From contig JAEOAD010000035.1 of assembly GCA_036365145.1 (NCBI GenBank), positions 1,858,001 to 1,922,000 of the forward strand: DNA of 64,000 nucleotides. The letters run 5' to 3'. Positions 54,700 to 64,000 of the stretch are shown piece by piece. Source of the DNA: Orientallactaga sibirica. Taxonomy: Eukaryota; Chordata; Mammalia; Rodentia; Dipodidae. The notes under the pieces were generated by a model that had not been told where the DNA came from, searched no databases, and saw only the letters and a list, made by a program, of their open reading frames with translations. Made by a program: the position numbers and the translations under genes. Within the stretch, counting starts at the first letter, position 1. Every line of letters begins with the position of its first letter.

Positions 54700-55500
54700 C
54701 TGTGTGTGCATGAAATGTGGCACACTTCACAGTACTATTAACAAGCAAAAACCAGTCCAACAGCTGCACTCATAAAGTGGTACATCATAGTTCACATCAT
54801 ACGTATCTGATGAGTCCAATATGCAAATGTGAAGGGACATTTTATAATATACCAATGAAAAGACAAATAATTCCACTCAAAAGGGGCAAAGGGCTTGAAG
54901 TGATTTTTTCTTATCAGACAATGCACAAGTAACCAAGCATATGAAAAGACATGTGACATCATTAATGACTAAGAAATGCAGGTATGGTAGCACACACCTG
55001 TAGTCCCAGCACTTAAAAGGTGGATGCGAGAGGCCAATCTGGGTTCAATCCCACTTACTTCCACCTTCCCTGAAAAGAAAGCACACATCAAAATCCATCA
55101 TTAGAGACCACTTCCCACCTAGTAGGAAGGCCACATCAGAACGTAAAGAGAAGTAATCAAGGAATATCTGGCAATGAGGTAGATGTGGAGAAATTTCAAC
55201 TTCCATGCATTCTAGTGGGAATGTAAGCACAGCACTGGAGGTTCTTTGTGGAATTACTTGACAGTTCTTCAGGGATTAAGTACAAACTTTACATGTAAGC
55301 ATGAAGCTTACAACCCATCAGCTCTACTCGTAGGGATATACCCATAAGAACAAAGCTAAACGTCCAACTGAGATTTGTAGCCACATTCTCCTAACAGAAT
55401 TTCTCACAACAGCCAAAAAATGAAAATAAGGCAAATGTCCATCAAGTGATAAATAAGCAGAATGTGGTACATCCATACAACGGGATAAAATACTTTAAAA
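54700..55500 (+). mobile_element. L1 ORF2 3' remnant with B1 scrap
   Basis: Decayed ORF2 order: aaaaggggcaaagggcttgaag, caagcatatgaaaagacatgtgacatcattaatgac, then (after a B1-like piece at 54970-55050) ttccatgcattctagtgggaatgtaag, gctctactcgtagggatatacccataag, aaatgtccatcaagtgataaataagc. The cysteine-rich region and stop follow. Frame fully broken. Confidence 0.78.
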
Positions 55501-56159
55501 GACACGCGTGGTGAGGCATCCTACCATGTGGGTGGCCTTGGACAACATGCTGAGTGAAAGAAGCCAGATGACCACGGCCTTTGAGACCTTCTGCACTGTA
55601 AGCCCTCAGGGATCTTAACATCAATGACCTTGACTTCCCCTCTGCTTTTCTTGTCTGCTTCACTCAGAGATCCCAGCTTAGAAACCTAGCCTCAATTCCC
55701 TGTTAAGTTACCACTGGATAGTTTGGCTAGGGAACATGAGTGCTGACAAGGAATAACTTCCAATTATAGCATTTCAGTGGTCAAACCAAAGGTCAAAGGT
55801 CCTTTCCCTTTCTCTAACTCTTCATTCAAGATGAGTAGTTTAGCCAAACAAAACAGTCCATTGAACTCTAGGAGGGCTATGTAAGTCACAGCCTGTGGAT
55901 GCAGGAAAAAGTGAAAGCAGCCAAATGCAGAGTCTCTCTCTAAAAGCAGACTCGGGCCTCATTTTTGCTGGAACACTGACCTTACCCTACTGTGATCTTA
56001 GGCTGTGAAGCAATATCACATTGTAATGGCCTAGGTGGAATTCCGCCATTCATCCCATTCATTTCTAGCTGCTTTCTCAAGCTTCCACAGCTGGTATCTT
56101 ATGAGTCACAACCATCTCGTGGATTGGAAGGTCATCCGACTAAAAGAACTAGATGAAAT
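55501..56159. other. Unassigned DNA
   Basis: No gene or repeat recognised beyond the L1 edge. Confidence 0.45.
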
Positions 56160-56495
56160 GTTTTGCATGTTTGTATATATGTATTGGTGTGTGTGCTGGT
56201 ATGCGGCACGTGTATTTGTATGCACATGAATGTAGAGGCCAGAGAACATGCTCAAGTATCATTGCATTCAGGTGTCATCCACCTTTTCCAAGACAAGGTC
56301 ACTCATTAGGCTGCAGCCTAAGCTGGACTGGCTCACCAGTGGGCTCCGGGGAGCTTTCTAGTTCTATTTCCCCTGGGCTGGGGTGAAAAGCCTGTGCCAA
56401 CACACCTGTCACTTTACAGGCTTTTGGGGATGGGACTCAGGTCTTCTTGATCGTGAAGTAAACTCTTTCTTTGCTGAGCTATTTCTCTATCCTTG
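56160..56495 (-). mobile_element. B3-like SINE
   Basis: TG-rich start (tgtatatatgtattggtgtgtgtgc), gtagaggccagagaacatg, ccttttccaagacaaggtcactc, gcctgtgccaacacacctg, ggggatgggactcaggtcttcttg, tgctgagctatttctctatcc. Confidence 0.75.
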
Positions 56496-56513
56496 AAATT
56501 TACTTTTAAAAAT

Positions 56514-56522
56514 CATTGAGTT
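56514..56522. repeat. Target-site duplication of SINE, left copy
   Basis: ATTGAGTTG, repeated at 56798-56806. Confidence 0.8.
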
Positions 56523-56797
56523 GGGCTGGAGAGATGGCTTAGTGGTTAAGGCGTCTGCCTCCTAAGCCTAAGAACACTGGTTCCAATCTCCAGCAGTTCC
56601 AATCTCCAGGTCCCAAGTTTAGCCAGATGCAAAGTGACGCAAGGGCGCAATGCCGCACTTGACCACAAGGGGGAGCACGCATCTGGATCTCGTTCGCAGC
56701 AGCTGAGAGACTGCTGGTGCACCCATCTCTATCTGTCTTCCTCTCCCTTATCTCTCTGTCTTTCTCTGTGTCTCTCTCTCTCAAAAAAAAAAAAAAT
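56523..56797 (+). mobile_element. tRNA-like SINE, long subfamily
   Basis: gggctggagagatggcttagtggttaaggcg, a duplicated ttccaatctccag segment, gatgcaaagtgacgcaagggcgcaatgccgcac, tctggatctcgttcgcagc, CT-rich tract and A tail. Several CpGs are retained, so it is young. Confidence 0.94.
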
Positions 56798-56806
56798 ATT
56801 GAGTTG
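56798..56806. repeat. Target-site duplication of SINE, right copy
   Basis: ATTGAGTTG; pairs with 56514-56522. Confidence 0.8.
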
Positions 56807-59209
56807 TTTCTGATCTGAAGCATCTGGTTCCATCACTACAATCAAGCGAGCTGGCGCTGTTCTCTCAGGGCCACAAAGGCAAAGAGAAAGGTTCTCCACA
56901 CACAGCTCACCCACCACTTAGCTTTGTTTAAACCTCTCTTTCAGGATAATTTCAACTGGATGCACACATTTGAGGAGAGTATAGGGAAACTGTTCTGCCT
57001 GCCCCAATGGACCCTGCAGGGATAGTGCTGACAACGTACATCTGGAAGTTTCCAATCATCTGGGTGACAGAGATGATTTTTCCACTCTTCACCTGAACTC
57101 TTAGCATTGCTGGACAGACCTGCCACTCTTGGGATTTTAGCTTTGCCGCCACATGCTCCACATGACTCTGTCTCACCTTCCTTCTGGGCTACACTCATCC
57201 CTGACTCCGTGTGTTTTACCCCATATGTCATTCTGGCCTAAGGAGCACCCAGCCTCAATTATTTGAGTTTTAAGTTATGCTACCTGACCAAGACTCATTC
57301 CTTCCAGAATCTTGCTCAGTGGCAAGTTACTGTGTGTTTAAGCCCTCGTGATTTTATAGGAGACAGCCATGAGTAAGACTAGTAAGGTTAGACAAACCCA
57401 CCCCTAGTTGTGAAATCAGTAAGCACTTACTGAATGCATCCTTTATGTTTAGCTCACAACCAGCTCCCAAGCACCTAAGTTATGAAATTCCACTCTAATC
57501 TTACCTGCCTCCTAGCATGCACTATCCAAGCAACATCTCATTTTCATTTAGCAAAGACTGTATTTCTTGCGAGGCACAGAGCTAACTTGCCTTAGGGGTT
57601 ACAAAGATAAATCGCATCCATTCCCTGCCCTCTGACCATTTTCATAATAAATAATGAACTGCTTGAACTTGAGGGATTAAAGAAATGTTTGTGCCTAATT
57701 TGAATTGATGAGAAATCCAATTTACTTAATTCTTGCAAAATAGCATAATTTGACAACCTGATGAACGGCAAACCCTGTTTATGTCGTTGCTTGCTCCCCA
57801 CCCCTTCCCCACAACACTAGCAGAATGAAACACAGACCCTCTTTTGTCTGTGCTATAAGAAACCCCCTTGATTACTTTCTGCATCAGAATTTCTGAAAGT
57901 GGCTTTTGGTTGTATGATGTAAGCAGGCCCTGTTATTATCGTGTCGAATGTGAGCTTTCAGACCCTTCTGCAAGTTCATTCAATGGTGCTGCTAAGTCTT
58001 TGCTGAGAAACCCCTTCTCAGTGCAAGGGATAGAGCGCTGTGAAGAAAGACGAGCCATCAGGATTCCTGCTGAAAAGCTCCTTCGCAAGCCAATGAAGAA
58101 AACACAAAAAGTCACTTCAAAGCAAATACACATTAAAAGAATCGAGAATTGGAAAGCTCCAGAAATGCATTTCCTCCTTCAGGAAAACTAGTTTGGGGTT
58201 AGTTGAGTTGTAACTTATGCAAAGTCTCCAGGAATAACACTTGCCTCATGTGAGAAACAAGTGCTCCGTCCTTGCGTTTTTATTTCCCGCACCTCTACCT
58301 TACAATCCCTACAGGGCAGTGAGAAATGTCTTGCTATTTTTCCATGCAGCCCCTGCCAAGGAAGCCAGTGTTGTTCCTCTCACTGTTTCTTTTTTTAATG
58401 CCCCTCTTCCTGTTTTAAAGTCTTCACTCTCTATCACTAATCCAGAGGGCCTGGTTCCAAAGGCCCACTCAAGTTCCACTTCAGAAACAAGGTGGTACCT
58501 GCCTAGCAGGGTGGGCCTTGGTGGTTATCTCTTTCACATAGTTTCCGACTGTGCAGCATAGAGATAAACACTTAGGAGCCTTTTGAAAGAGGGTGGGAAG
58601 TGGGAAGTGGAGAAAGAGCCACTGTGGCCTAGGTTTCTTTAATCTAGCTCCGCCCTCAGCGTTTAATTGTCTACCTTTCCCAGAAAGAAAGACATCCCCT
58701 AAAAATGGTTGCCAACGTTTTAGAGCCTACAACTTCCTGGTTTCTCATGATACATGAAGACTTTAAGGCCGACAAAATGAGTATCTTATTTTGTCTCACA
58801 ATCAAAGAGGAAAAGTAGGCCAAGTGTCCTTGTCCTCTTACAACTCCTGCTTGATACATTGCCCTCTCTGTTTTAATCCTATAGACAATTCTTTAATTCA
58901 ACATACTTCCAGTATGTCCTGTGCTACTGGTGCATATGTAGTTACCTGAGGGTGGCTGTAGCTGCCACACGCTGAAGTATGCTTTGAACTTGCCTGTTTC
59001 TTCAGCAGAGCCTTAGCAAGCCAGCAGCGACCTGTGCTTTGCTGATTCACACACACCCTGAGATAAAACAGCTCTCAGAAAGCAGTGTCAATATTGCCTG
59101 GAACTCAATGAGCTGTGCCTTGTTAGAAATGAAGAAAGTTGACATGATGTAGCCAGTACAGCTGCATTCTTCATGAGAAAAAAGTCAATCTCTTCTTGTT
59201 GTTGTTGTT
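56807..59209. other. Repeat-poor unassigned island
   Basis: 2.4 kb without recognised repeats. Two frame clusters stand out: minus frames of 96 and 74 codons at 56941-57231 and plus frames of 107 and 106 codons at 57868-58191 and 58241-58561. None shows a known domain and none starts convincingly with ATG in good context. TAAT-rich blocks at 57640-57760 suggest possible conserved non-coding sequence. Confidence 0.4.
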
Positions 59210-59370
59210 TGGTTGGTTTTTTTGTTTGTTTTTCAAGGTGTGGTCCTGCTCTAGCCCAAACTGACCTGGAATTCACTATGTAGTCTCAGGCTGCCCTCAA
59301 ACCCACAGTAATCCTCCTACCTCAGCCTCCCAAGTGCTGGGATTAAGGGCAAGCACCATAATGCCCAGCT
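59210..59370 (-). mobile_element. B1-like SINE
   Basis: ttgtttgtttttcaaggtgtggtcctgctctagcccaaactgacctggaattcac, gtgctgggattaagggcaagcaccataatgcccagct. Confidence 0.9.
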
Positions 59371-59581
59371 AAAAAAGCCAATCTTTCTGGCTGTTTCCAC
59401 ACTAGTAATGTTTACAACTTTACACTTAACCATTAAGTGATTATCCTATCCGAAAGCTATTTGTTTTTCATCCCTCAACTCTCATTTTTTGGGGGGAAAG
59501 GGTGGGAGATTTCACTGTATTGCAACAAGGCATTTCAACAAGAAAAATTGACCACCACTTTTATTTATGAAAATAAAACTT
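59371..59581. other. Unassigned DNA
   Basis: Nothing recognised. Confidence 0.4.
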
Positions 59582-59850
59582 GGGCTGGAGAGATGGCTTA
59601 GCAGTTAAGGAGCCTGCCTGCTAAGCCTAAGAACCCGGTTCCAATCTCCAGGTCCCATGTTTAGCCAGATGCAAAAATGATGCAAGGGCACAATGCTGCA
59701 CTTGCCCACAGGGGGGTGCACACATCTGGACTTTGTTCACAGCAGCTGAGAGACTGCTGGCACACCCATTCTCTATCTGTCTCCTTCTCCCTCTCTGTCC
59801 TCTCTATGTCTCTCTCCAAAAATAAATAAAATAAAAAAAAGAATAAAATA
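59582..59850 (+). mobile_element. tRNA-like SINE, long subfamily
   Basis: gggctggagagatggcttagcagttaagg, gatgcaaaaatgatgcaagggcacaatgctgcacttgcc, ctgagagactgctggcacacccattc, tail aaaataaataaaataaaa. Confidence 0.93.
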
Positions 59851-59860
59851 AAACTTTTCA

Positions 59861-60062
59861 GGGCTGGAGAGATGGCTTAGCCATTAAGGTGCATGCCTGC
59901 AAAGCCTAAGGACCCTGGTTCAAATCTCCAGGTCCCACATAAGCCAGATATACATGGTGGTGCATGTATCTGGAGTTCGTTTGCAGTGCACACCCATTCT
60001 CTCTCTCCCTCTCTCTATCCCCCCCTCTCTCTCTAATAATAAATAAATAAATATAATATCTT
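59861..60062 (+). mobile_element. tRNA-like SINE
   Basis: gggctggagagatggcttagccattaaggtgc, ggtgcatgtatctggagttcgtttgcagtg, CT tract, and aataataaataaataaatat tail. Immediately follows the previous copy. Confidence 0.92.
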
Positions 60063-60103
60063 TAAACAAAATAAAAATAAATAAAACGTTTCTTGATTCT
60101 TCA

Positions 60104-60357
60104 TCTTTTTTTTAGAGAGAGACAGAGAGAGAGGGAAAGGAAGACAGATAGAGATTGGTGTGCCAGCAGCCTCTTAGCTGCTGCAAATGAAATCCAGATG
60201 TGTGCGCCCCCTTGTGGTCAAGTGTGGCATTGCGACCTTGCGTCACTTTGCATCTGGCTAAACATGGGACCTGGAGATTGGAACCACTGGAGATTGGAAC
60301 TGGTGTTCTTAGGCTTAGGAGGCAGGCACCTTAACCGCTAAGCCATCTCTCTAGCCC
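60104..60357 (-). mobile_element. tRNA-like SINE, long subfamily
   Basis: Reverse orientation: ttttttttagagagagacagag, gcgcccccttgtggtcaagtgtggcattgcgac, a duplicated ggagattggaacc, ccgctaagccatctctctagccc. Faces the two + strand copies just upstream. Confidence 0.93.
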
Positions 60358-63057
60358 GATACTTCATCTTTTGTAAGCTCTTTCTCTAGCTGTCCTTTGA
60401 AGGGCATATGGCCCTTGTTCTCTCCCAGGTCCATCTGAGCTCTACACTACATACTTCCACAGTGCAGGTTTCCTGGGCTGCTCTCTATTTCATTCACTCC
60501 ATGGATGTATTTAATGCTCAGCTCTGCTTTGCTAGGACTTTGCTCCGTAACCCTTCGGAAGCATAAAAGAAGGAGCTTGTTTGGACTCCAGGCTTCAGTC
60601 ACCTCCCCTGACCCCTCTGCTTCCACAGGTCCACGTGCCTATCTCATAGGACATTCCTGCATATAGCCTTAGGCCCCCCTTCTAACTCACACTTGGAACT
60701 TGAGAATTCCTTACTCAAATCTTGCTGCCTGAGTCTGCCTCGAGGCCCTGGGAGGCTTTTGAACTTGAGAGTTTATTCCTGCCTTATACAGTATATGCCC
60801 AGATCTGGAGATGGCCAAGGAGTGGTGAGAAGGAGGCTGCAGACAGAAGTGAGATCATGACATGGCTAGCGCCTGCAGGCTGGGCCCTCCTACGAGTGTT
60901 CCTGAGGCCTTGGGACTACCTGGATGGAGATGGGTGGGAAGAAAAGGGTGAGTGAGATTTTACCTAAGCTACTGTCACTAAATAAGACAGAATTTGAATC
61001 CATGTTTAGCTTTAAGGATGACAGGACAATATGTTCATCACAGTGGGAAATCAGAGCATATCTGATTGAACACGTTGTGGCTTGATTGATAGCCTTCAAA
61101 TATTGAATGTGTCCTTCGTAGCTCCCCATTTCCATTCTGGGATTTGAATCTACAAATACTGGGGAAGACTTGGGTCTCTTTGTTCTAAAGCTAGATTAAT
61201 TTTCCACTTCTTCCTGGACTTCTTGTTAAAGGTATCTCATCTTCACATCCAACTTAAACTATCAAAATCCAACAGTATCTTCCTGTTCATATTAAACCCA
61301 CTTATGCATGCTTGGTCTTCTGTTAGTTAATGGAATCACTGTCCACTTACTACCAGCTAATAGCTTACCACACCCTTGCTCCGGAGCTTAAACACTCTAT
61401 ACATGAGATGCCTTGCCCCCACCCTCTTCCTTCATGCTTCAGCTAATTCATTTTCATAACTAGGCACTCTTCTGCCATTCCTACTGTCACACATTTTCAT
61501 TAGATCTGTGTTTACATCCCTGCCTAATTTTCTGAAAAAAAAAAAATCTTTTCAGCATTTTTGTGTTTTCTTATGATAATCCCAGTCTCCCTTACTTTCT
61601 TCCCATAATTGCTTTGCCTCTTACTGTTCATACTCATGCATACCATCACACCCATTTACTTCACAACTCAGCCAATTTTACTAATACAAGACTATTTGAG
61701 AATTTATAAATTGTTATAATTGTCCACATGCATACACATTGACTAAAGTTATACTTGTATGGACTGTTTTTTTTTTTTTTCCTCCCTTATATTACTATAA
61801 AAACCTACTGAACTACTTTATGCCATTGTCTTTGTGAAGTCTTCCACTGTGAAAACACCAAAATCACTTCTATGCTTATTTTTTTCCTATATGCATGTTA
61901 TACATGTATGTCTCTCTCTCTGCCTTAAATGCAATGTCCTCATATGCAGGGACTGAACTCATTATGTGTTATTATGTGTTTTTTATGCTGTGTATGTTGT
62001 CACATACATAGTAGGTGACTTGTAAATATTTATTTCAGAGCCCAATTTAAACAGAGATGGACTTTCATAAAAATAAAAACAAATGATACAAACAATTCAT
62101 TTATAAAGGCAGCCACAGCTTCTTTCTTCACTTTTAGCCCACTTTGCTACTCTTAAATATTAACGTTATCACTGGGTTCGAAGACTCCTCTCTCCAAAAT
62201 GCCACAGTAATGTCTGCAAAACCTGTCAAGAATCGCTGATGAAAAGCAGTATAGAATTGCAAGATTAATTACAAAGACAGGTGTGGTGTTCAAGCCAGAA
62301 CCAGCCACCTGTGCACCCTCAGTTTCCAGAGAAGAGTCACACGTGTCTGCCGCAGGTTCCCCAAGTCACTTATCACCCCTGTACAATGCTTCTTAGATGG
62401 AGGCCATCTGGAATTGCAGAGTTTTCCACTCTCAGCTCCTCTCTCTCCCTCTCTTTTGATCACCTGCCCTGACATAAGCCTGGTGTCGTGTGTGTTTATA
62501 GTGTGTCTCCTGGGCAGTTTATGGTTCTGTTTCTGGCATTTCCCCTCAAATCATTTTGGGAGTCACAGCATGAAGCTGGAGTGGAGGAATTCAAGTTCAG
62601 CTGTTTAATTTTCTGTCGTGGGGTTTCCATATCCTTTTGGCTTTTGGAACTGGTGTCGCTAAGATGCAGGATCTTTACACAGTCCACATGCAGGGGCAAG
62701 TCAATTAAGCACACTGTGCATCTGGATAGTTGTGAGGATGAACAAACACTCCACACATGCCTCCCACATATGGTTCGGTTCCATTCTGAGCATAATCCTG
62801 TGAGGTGGGCCAGTGGCTCTCAGGTTGTTTTCTTGCACAGAATCTCAGAGACAGTAACAATTAAGATGTAGCCTTTCTGAAACCAAATTCTAGTCTTGTT
62901 AATACAGAATATCATGTTGATAGTAACTGAAAAACAAATAGCTATCTTCCAGGCAAATTATTTATTTACAGAATTGAGTCATTTGCAGCACAGCAAAGAC
63001 TCAACCTGTTAAGTATACTTGCAGAGTACAGATCTGTCAGGAAAAAAAAAAGTATTC
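60358..63057. other. Unassigned DNA, largely repeat-free
   Basis: A frame of 77 codons at 60722-60955 ends near a donor-like gggtgagtg at 60945-60953, and frames at 62281-62472 and 62488-62871 exist, but no domain or conserved pattern is visible. T run at 61766-61780, A run at 61536-61547. No gene is called. Confidence 0.4.
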
Positions 63058-63073
63058 AGTTTTCAGTATTTTA
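63058..63073. repeat. Target-site duplication of SINE, left copy
   Basis: AGTTTTCAGTATTTTA; the right copy at 63301-63316 differs at one base. Confidence 0.85.
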
Positions 63074-63300
63074 TTTAAATATATTTTATTTATTTATTTT
63101 TGAGAGAGAGAAAGGGGCACAGAGAAAGAGAGAGAGAGAGAGGTTAAGACTGCATGTGCCAGGACCTCCAGCCACTGCAAATGAACTCCAGATGCATGCA
63201 ACCCCTTGTGCATCTGGCTTTCGTGGGTTGTGAGGAATCGAACTAGGATCCTTTGGCTTTGCAGCAAACACCTTAACCACTAAGCCATCACTCCAGCCCC
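63074..63300 (-). mobile_element. tRNA-like SINE
   Basis: Reverse orientation: tattttatttatttatttttgagagag, actgcaaatgaactccagatgc, cccttgtgcatctggc, ccactaagccatcactccagcccc. Confidence 0.94.
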
Positions 63301-63316
63301 AGTTTTCAGTACTTTA
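63301..63316. repeat. Target-site duplication of SINE, right copy
   Basis: AGTTTTCAGTACTTTA; pairs with 63058-63073. Confidence 0.85.
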
Positions 63317-64000
63317 AGATTATTTAGTTATTTAATTTAAGATTATTAATTAGCAGAGTGATGTGATACTAAAGAGAAATGAATGGGAAGTAAAAAATGT
63401 AGGTAAAAAGAAAGGAATACTTTGCATCAAGTTTTTATAATGTGCTTTGCAATTACCAACACCAAATAGTTCACCTCTTCCAGTTCTTCTGTGTGCTCTG
63501 TTTAGAAAGAGCACTCAGAGCTTGCTCCTCTCCATGCTGTGTTCTGCCTCCCATAACGTGACGCTTTGGTTTCCTTAGTGTAGTTATTCATACCCTTTGC
63601 CCATGTTTAACAGAGTGGCTGTTATTTCTATTATTAAATTATAAAGTTCTTCACATACTCTCTTCAGCCATCATCAAAAATGTGATTTGAAAATGTGTAC
63701 CCGTTCCTGTTCTTGCTGCTTATTTTATTTTATTTTATATTTTATATTATTTTATTTTTGATGAAATTCAATTAGACTTTTTTTCTTCTGCAGTTTATAT
63801 TTATGTTGTCATGGTAAAGATTCTTTGCCAGATCTGACATCAAGAGAAATTCTCTCTTCAGCTTCTTCTATGTATTTTTATAACTAAAAAGCTCCTACAT
63901 TTCTGAGTGAATTTTTATAAATTATATGAGATAAACGTATAAATTTACCATTTTGTTTGTGACCATCCAATTTTCCCATCACTAATTGTTGAAAAGTGTA
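63317..64000. other. Unassigned AT-rich DNA
   Basis: A (TTTTA)n block at 63722-63760; nothing else recognised up to the window edge. Confidence 0.45.

Noticed and set aside
57868..58191. 107-codon frame as a gene
   Set aside because: No ATG at the start in good context, no recognised domain, and no splice structure; left as unassigned.
1..64000. Bacterial-style operons, insertion sequences or phage defence systems
   Set aside because: Low coding density, SINEs, L1s, MaLR and microsatellites show mammalian nuclear DNA; no prokaryotic gene structure is present.

Overview
This is a stretch of mammalian nuclear DNA, AT-rich and without any intact cellular protein-coding gene that I can support. 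The dominant repeats point to a rodent. There are more than thirty copies of a tRNA-derived SINE (head gggctggagagatggctta, then a CT-rich tract and an AAATAAAT tail), many B1-like (7SL-derived) SINEs, B3-like SINEs, and young 5'-truncated L1 3' ends. From memory of the SINE consensus a dipodid rodent (jerboa-like) is most likely, but this is inference. The window reads as intergenic or deep intronic sequence; no tRNA, rRNA or CRISPR structure was seen.

Layout. 0-3.3 kb: an L1 ORF2 remnant, a long AT palindrome, and an inverted repeat pair (1624-1825 / 2647-2897) enclosing an inverted L1 piece. 4.5-9.1 kb: a SINE cluster and an L1 with a 14-bp target duplication (7334-9090). 9.1-16.3 kb: sparse sequence with scattered SINEs, a possible ancient L1 end and one exon-like segment (11081-11221). 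16.4-20.7 kb: several L1 3'-UTR pieces on both strands. 20.7-34.5 kb: mostly unique sequence with SINEs, including two SINEs inserted one after the other into the same target (27.1-27.6 kb). 34.6-36.3 kb: two neighbouring but unrelated minisatellites, with 42-bp and 40-bp units.

37.3-46.9 kb is the most structured region. An MLT2-like LTR and L1 ends are followed by a three-layer nest: an L1 ORF2 fragment on the + strand is split by an ERVL-MaLR element on the - strand, and the 3' LTR of that element is itself split by a young betaretrovirus-like (ERVK/IAP-like) provirus at 39400-44308. The provirus has LTRs that look identical by eye (332 bp each), a perfect 6-bp target duplication, and splice donor and acceptor signals. 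Its inside is crippled: gag is broken, protease, reverse transcriptase and RNase H are not found, integrase is partial with its catalytic glutamate changed to lysine, and env is shortened. It therefore looks like a recently moved non-autonomous copy that used proteins supplied in trans.

46.9-64 kb: more SINEs, an L1 remnant (54.7-55.5 kb), and repeat-poor islands at 49.9-52.2 and 56.8-59.2 kb that could hold conserved non-coding elements. Nothing in the window forms a pathway or operon; the functional story is retroelement insertion, nesting and decay.
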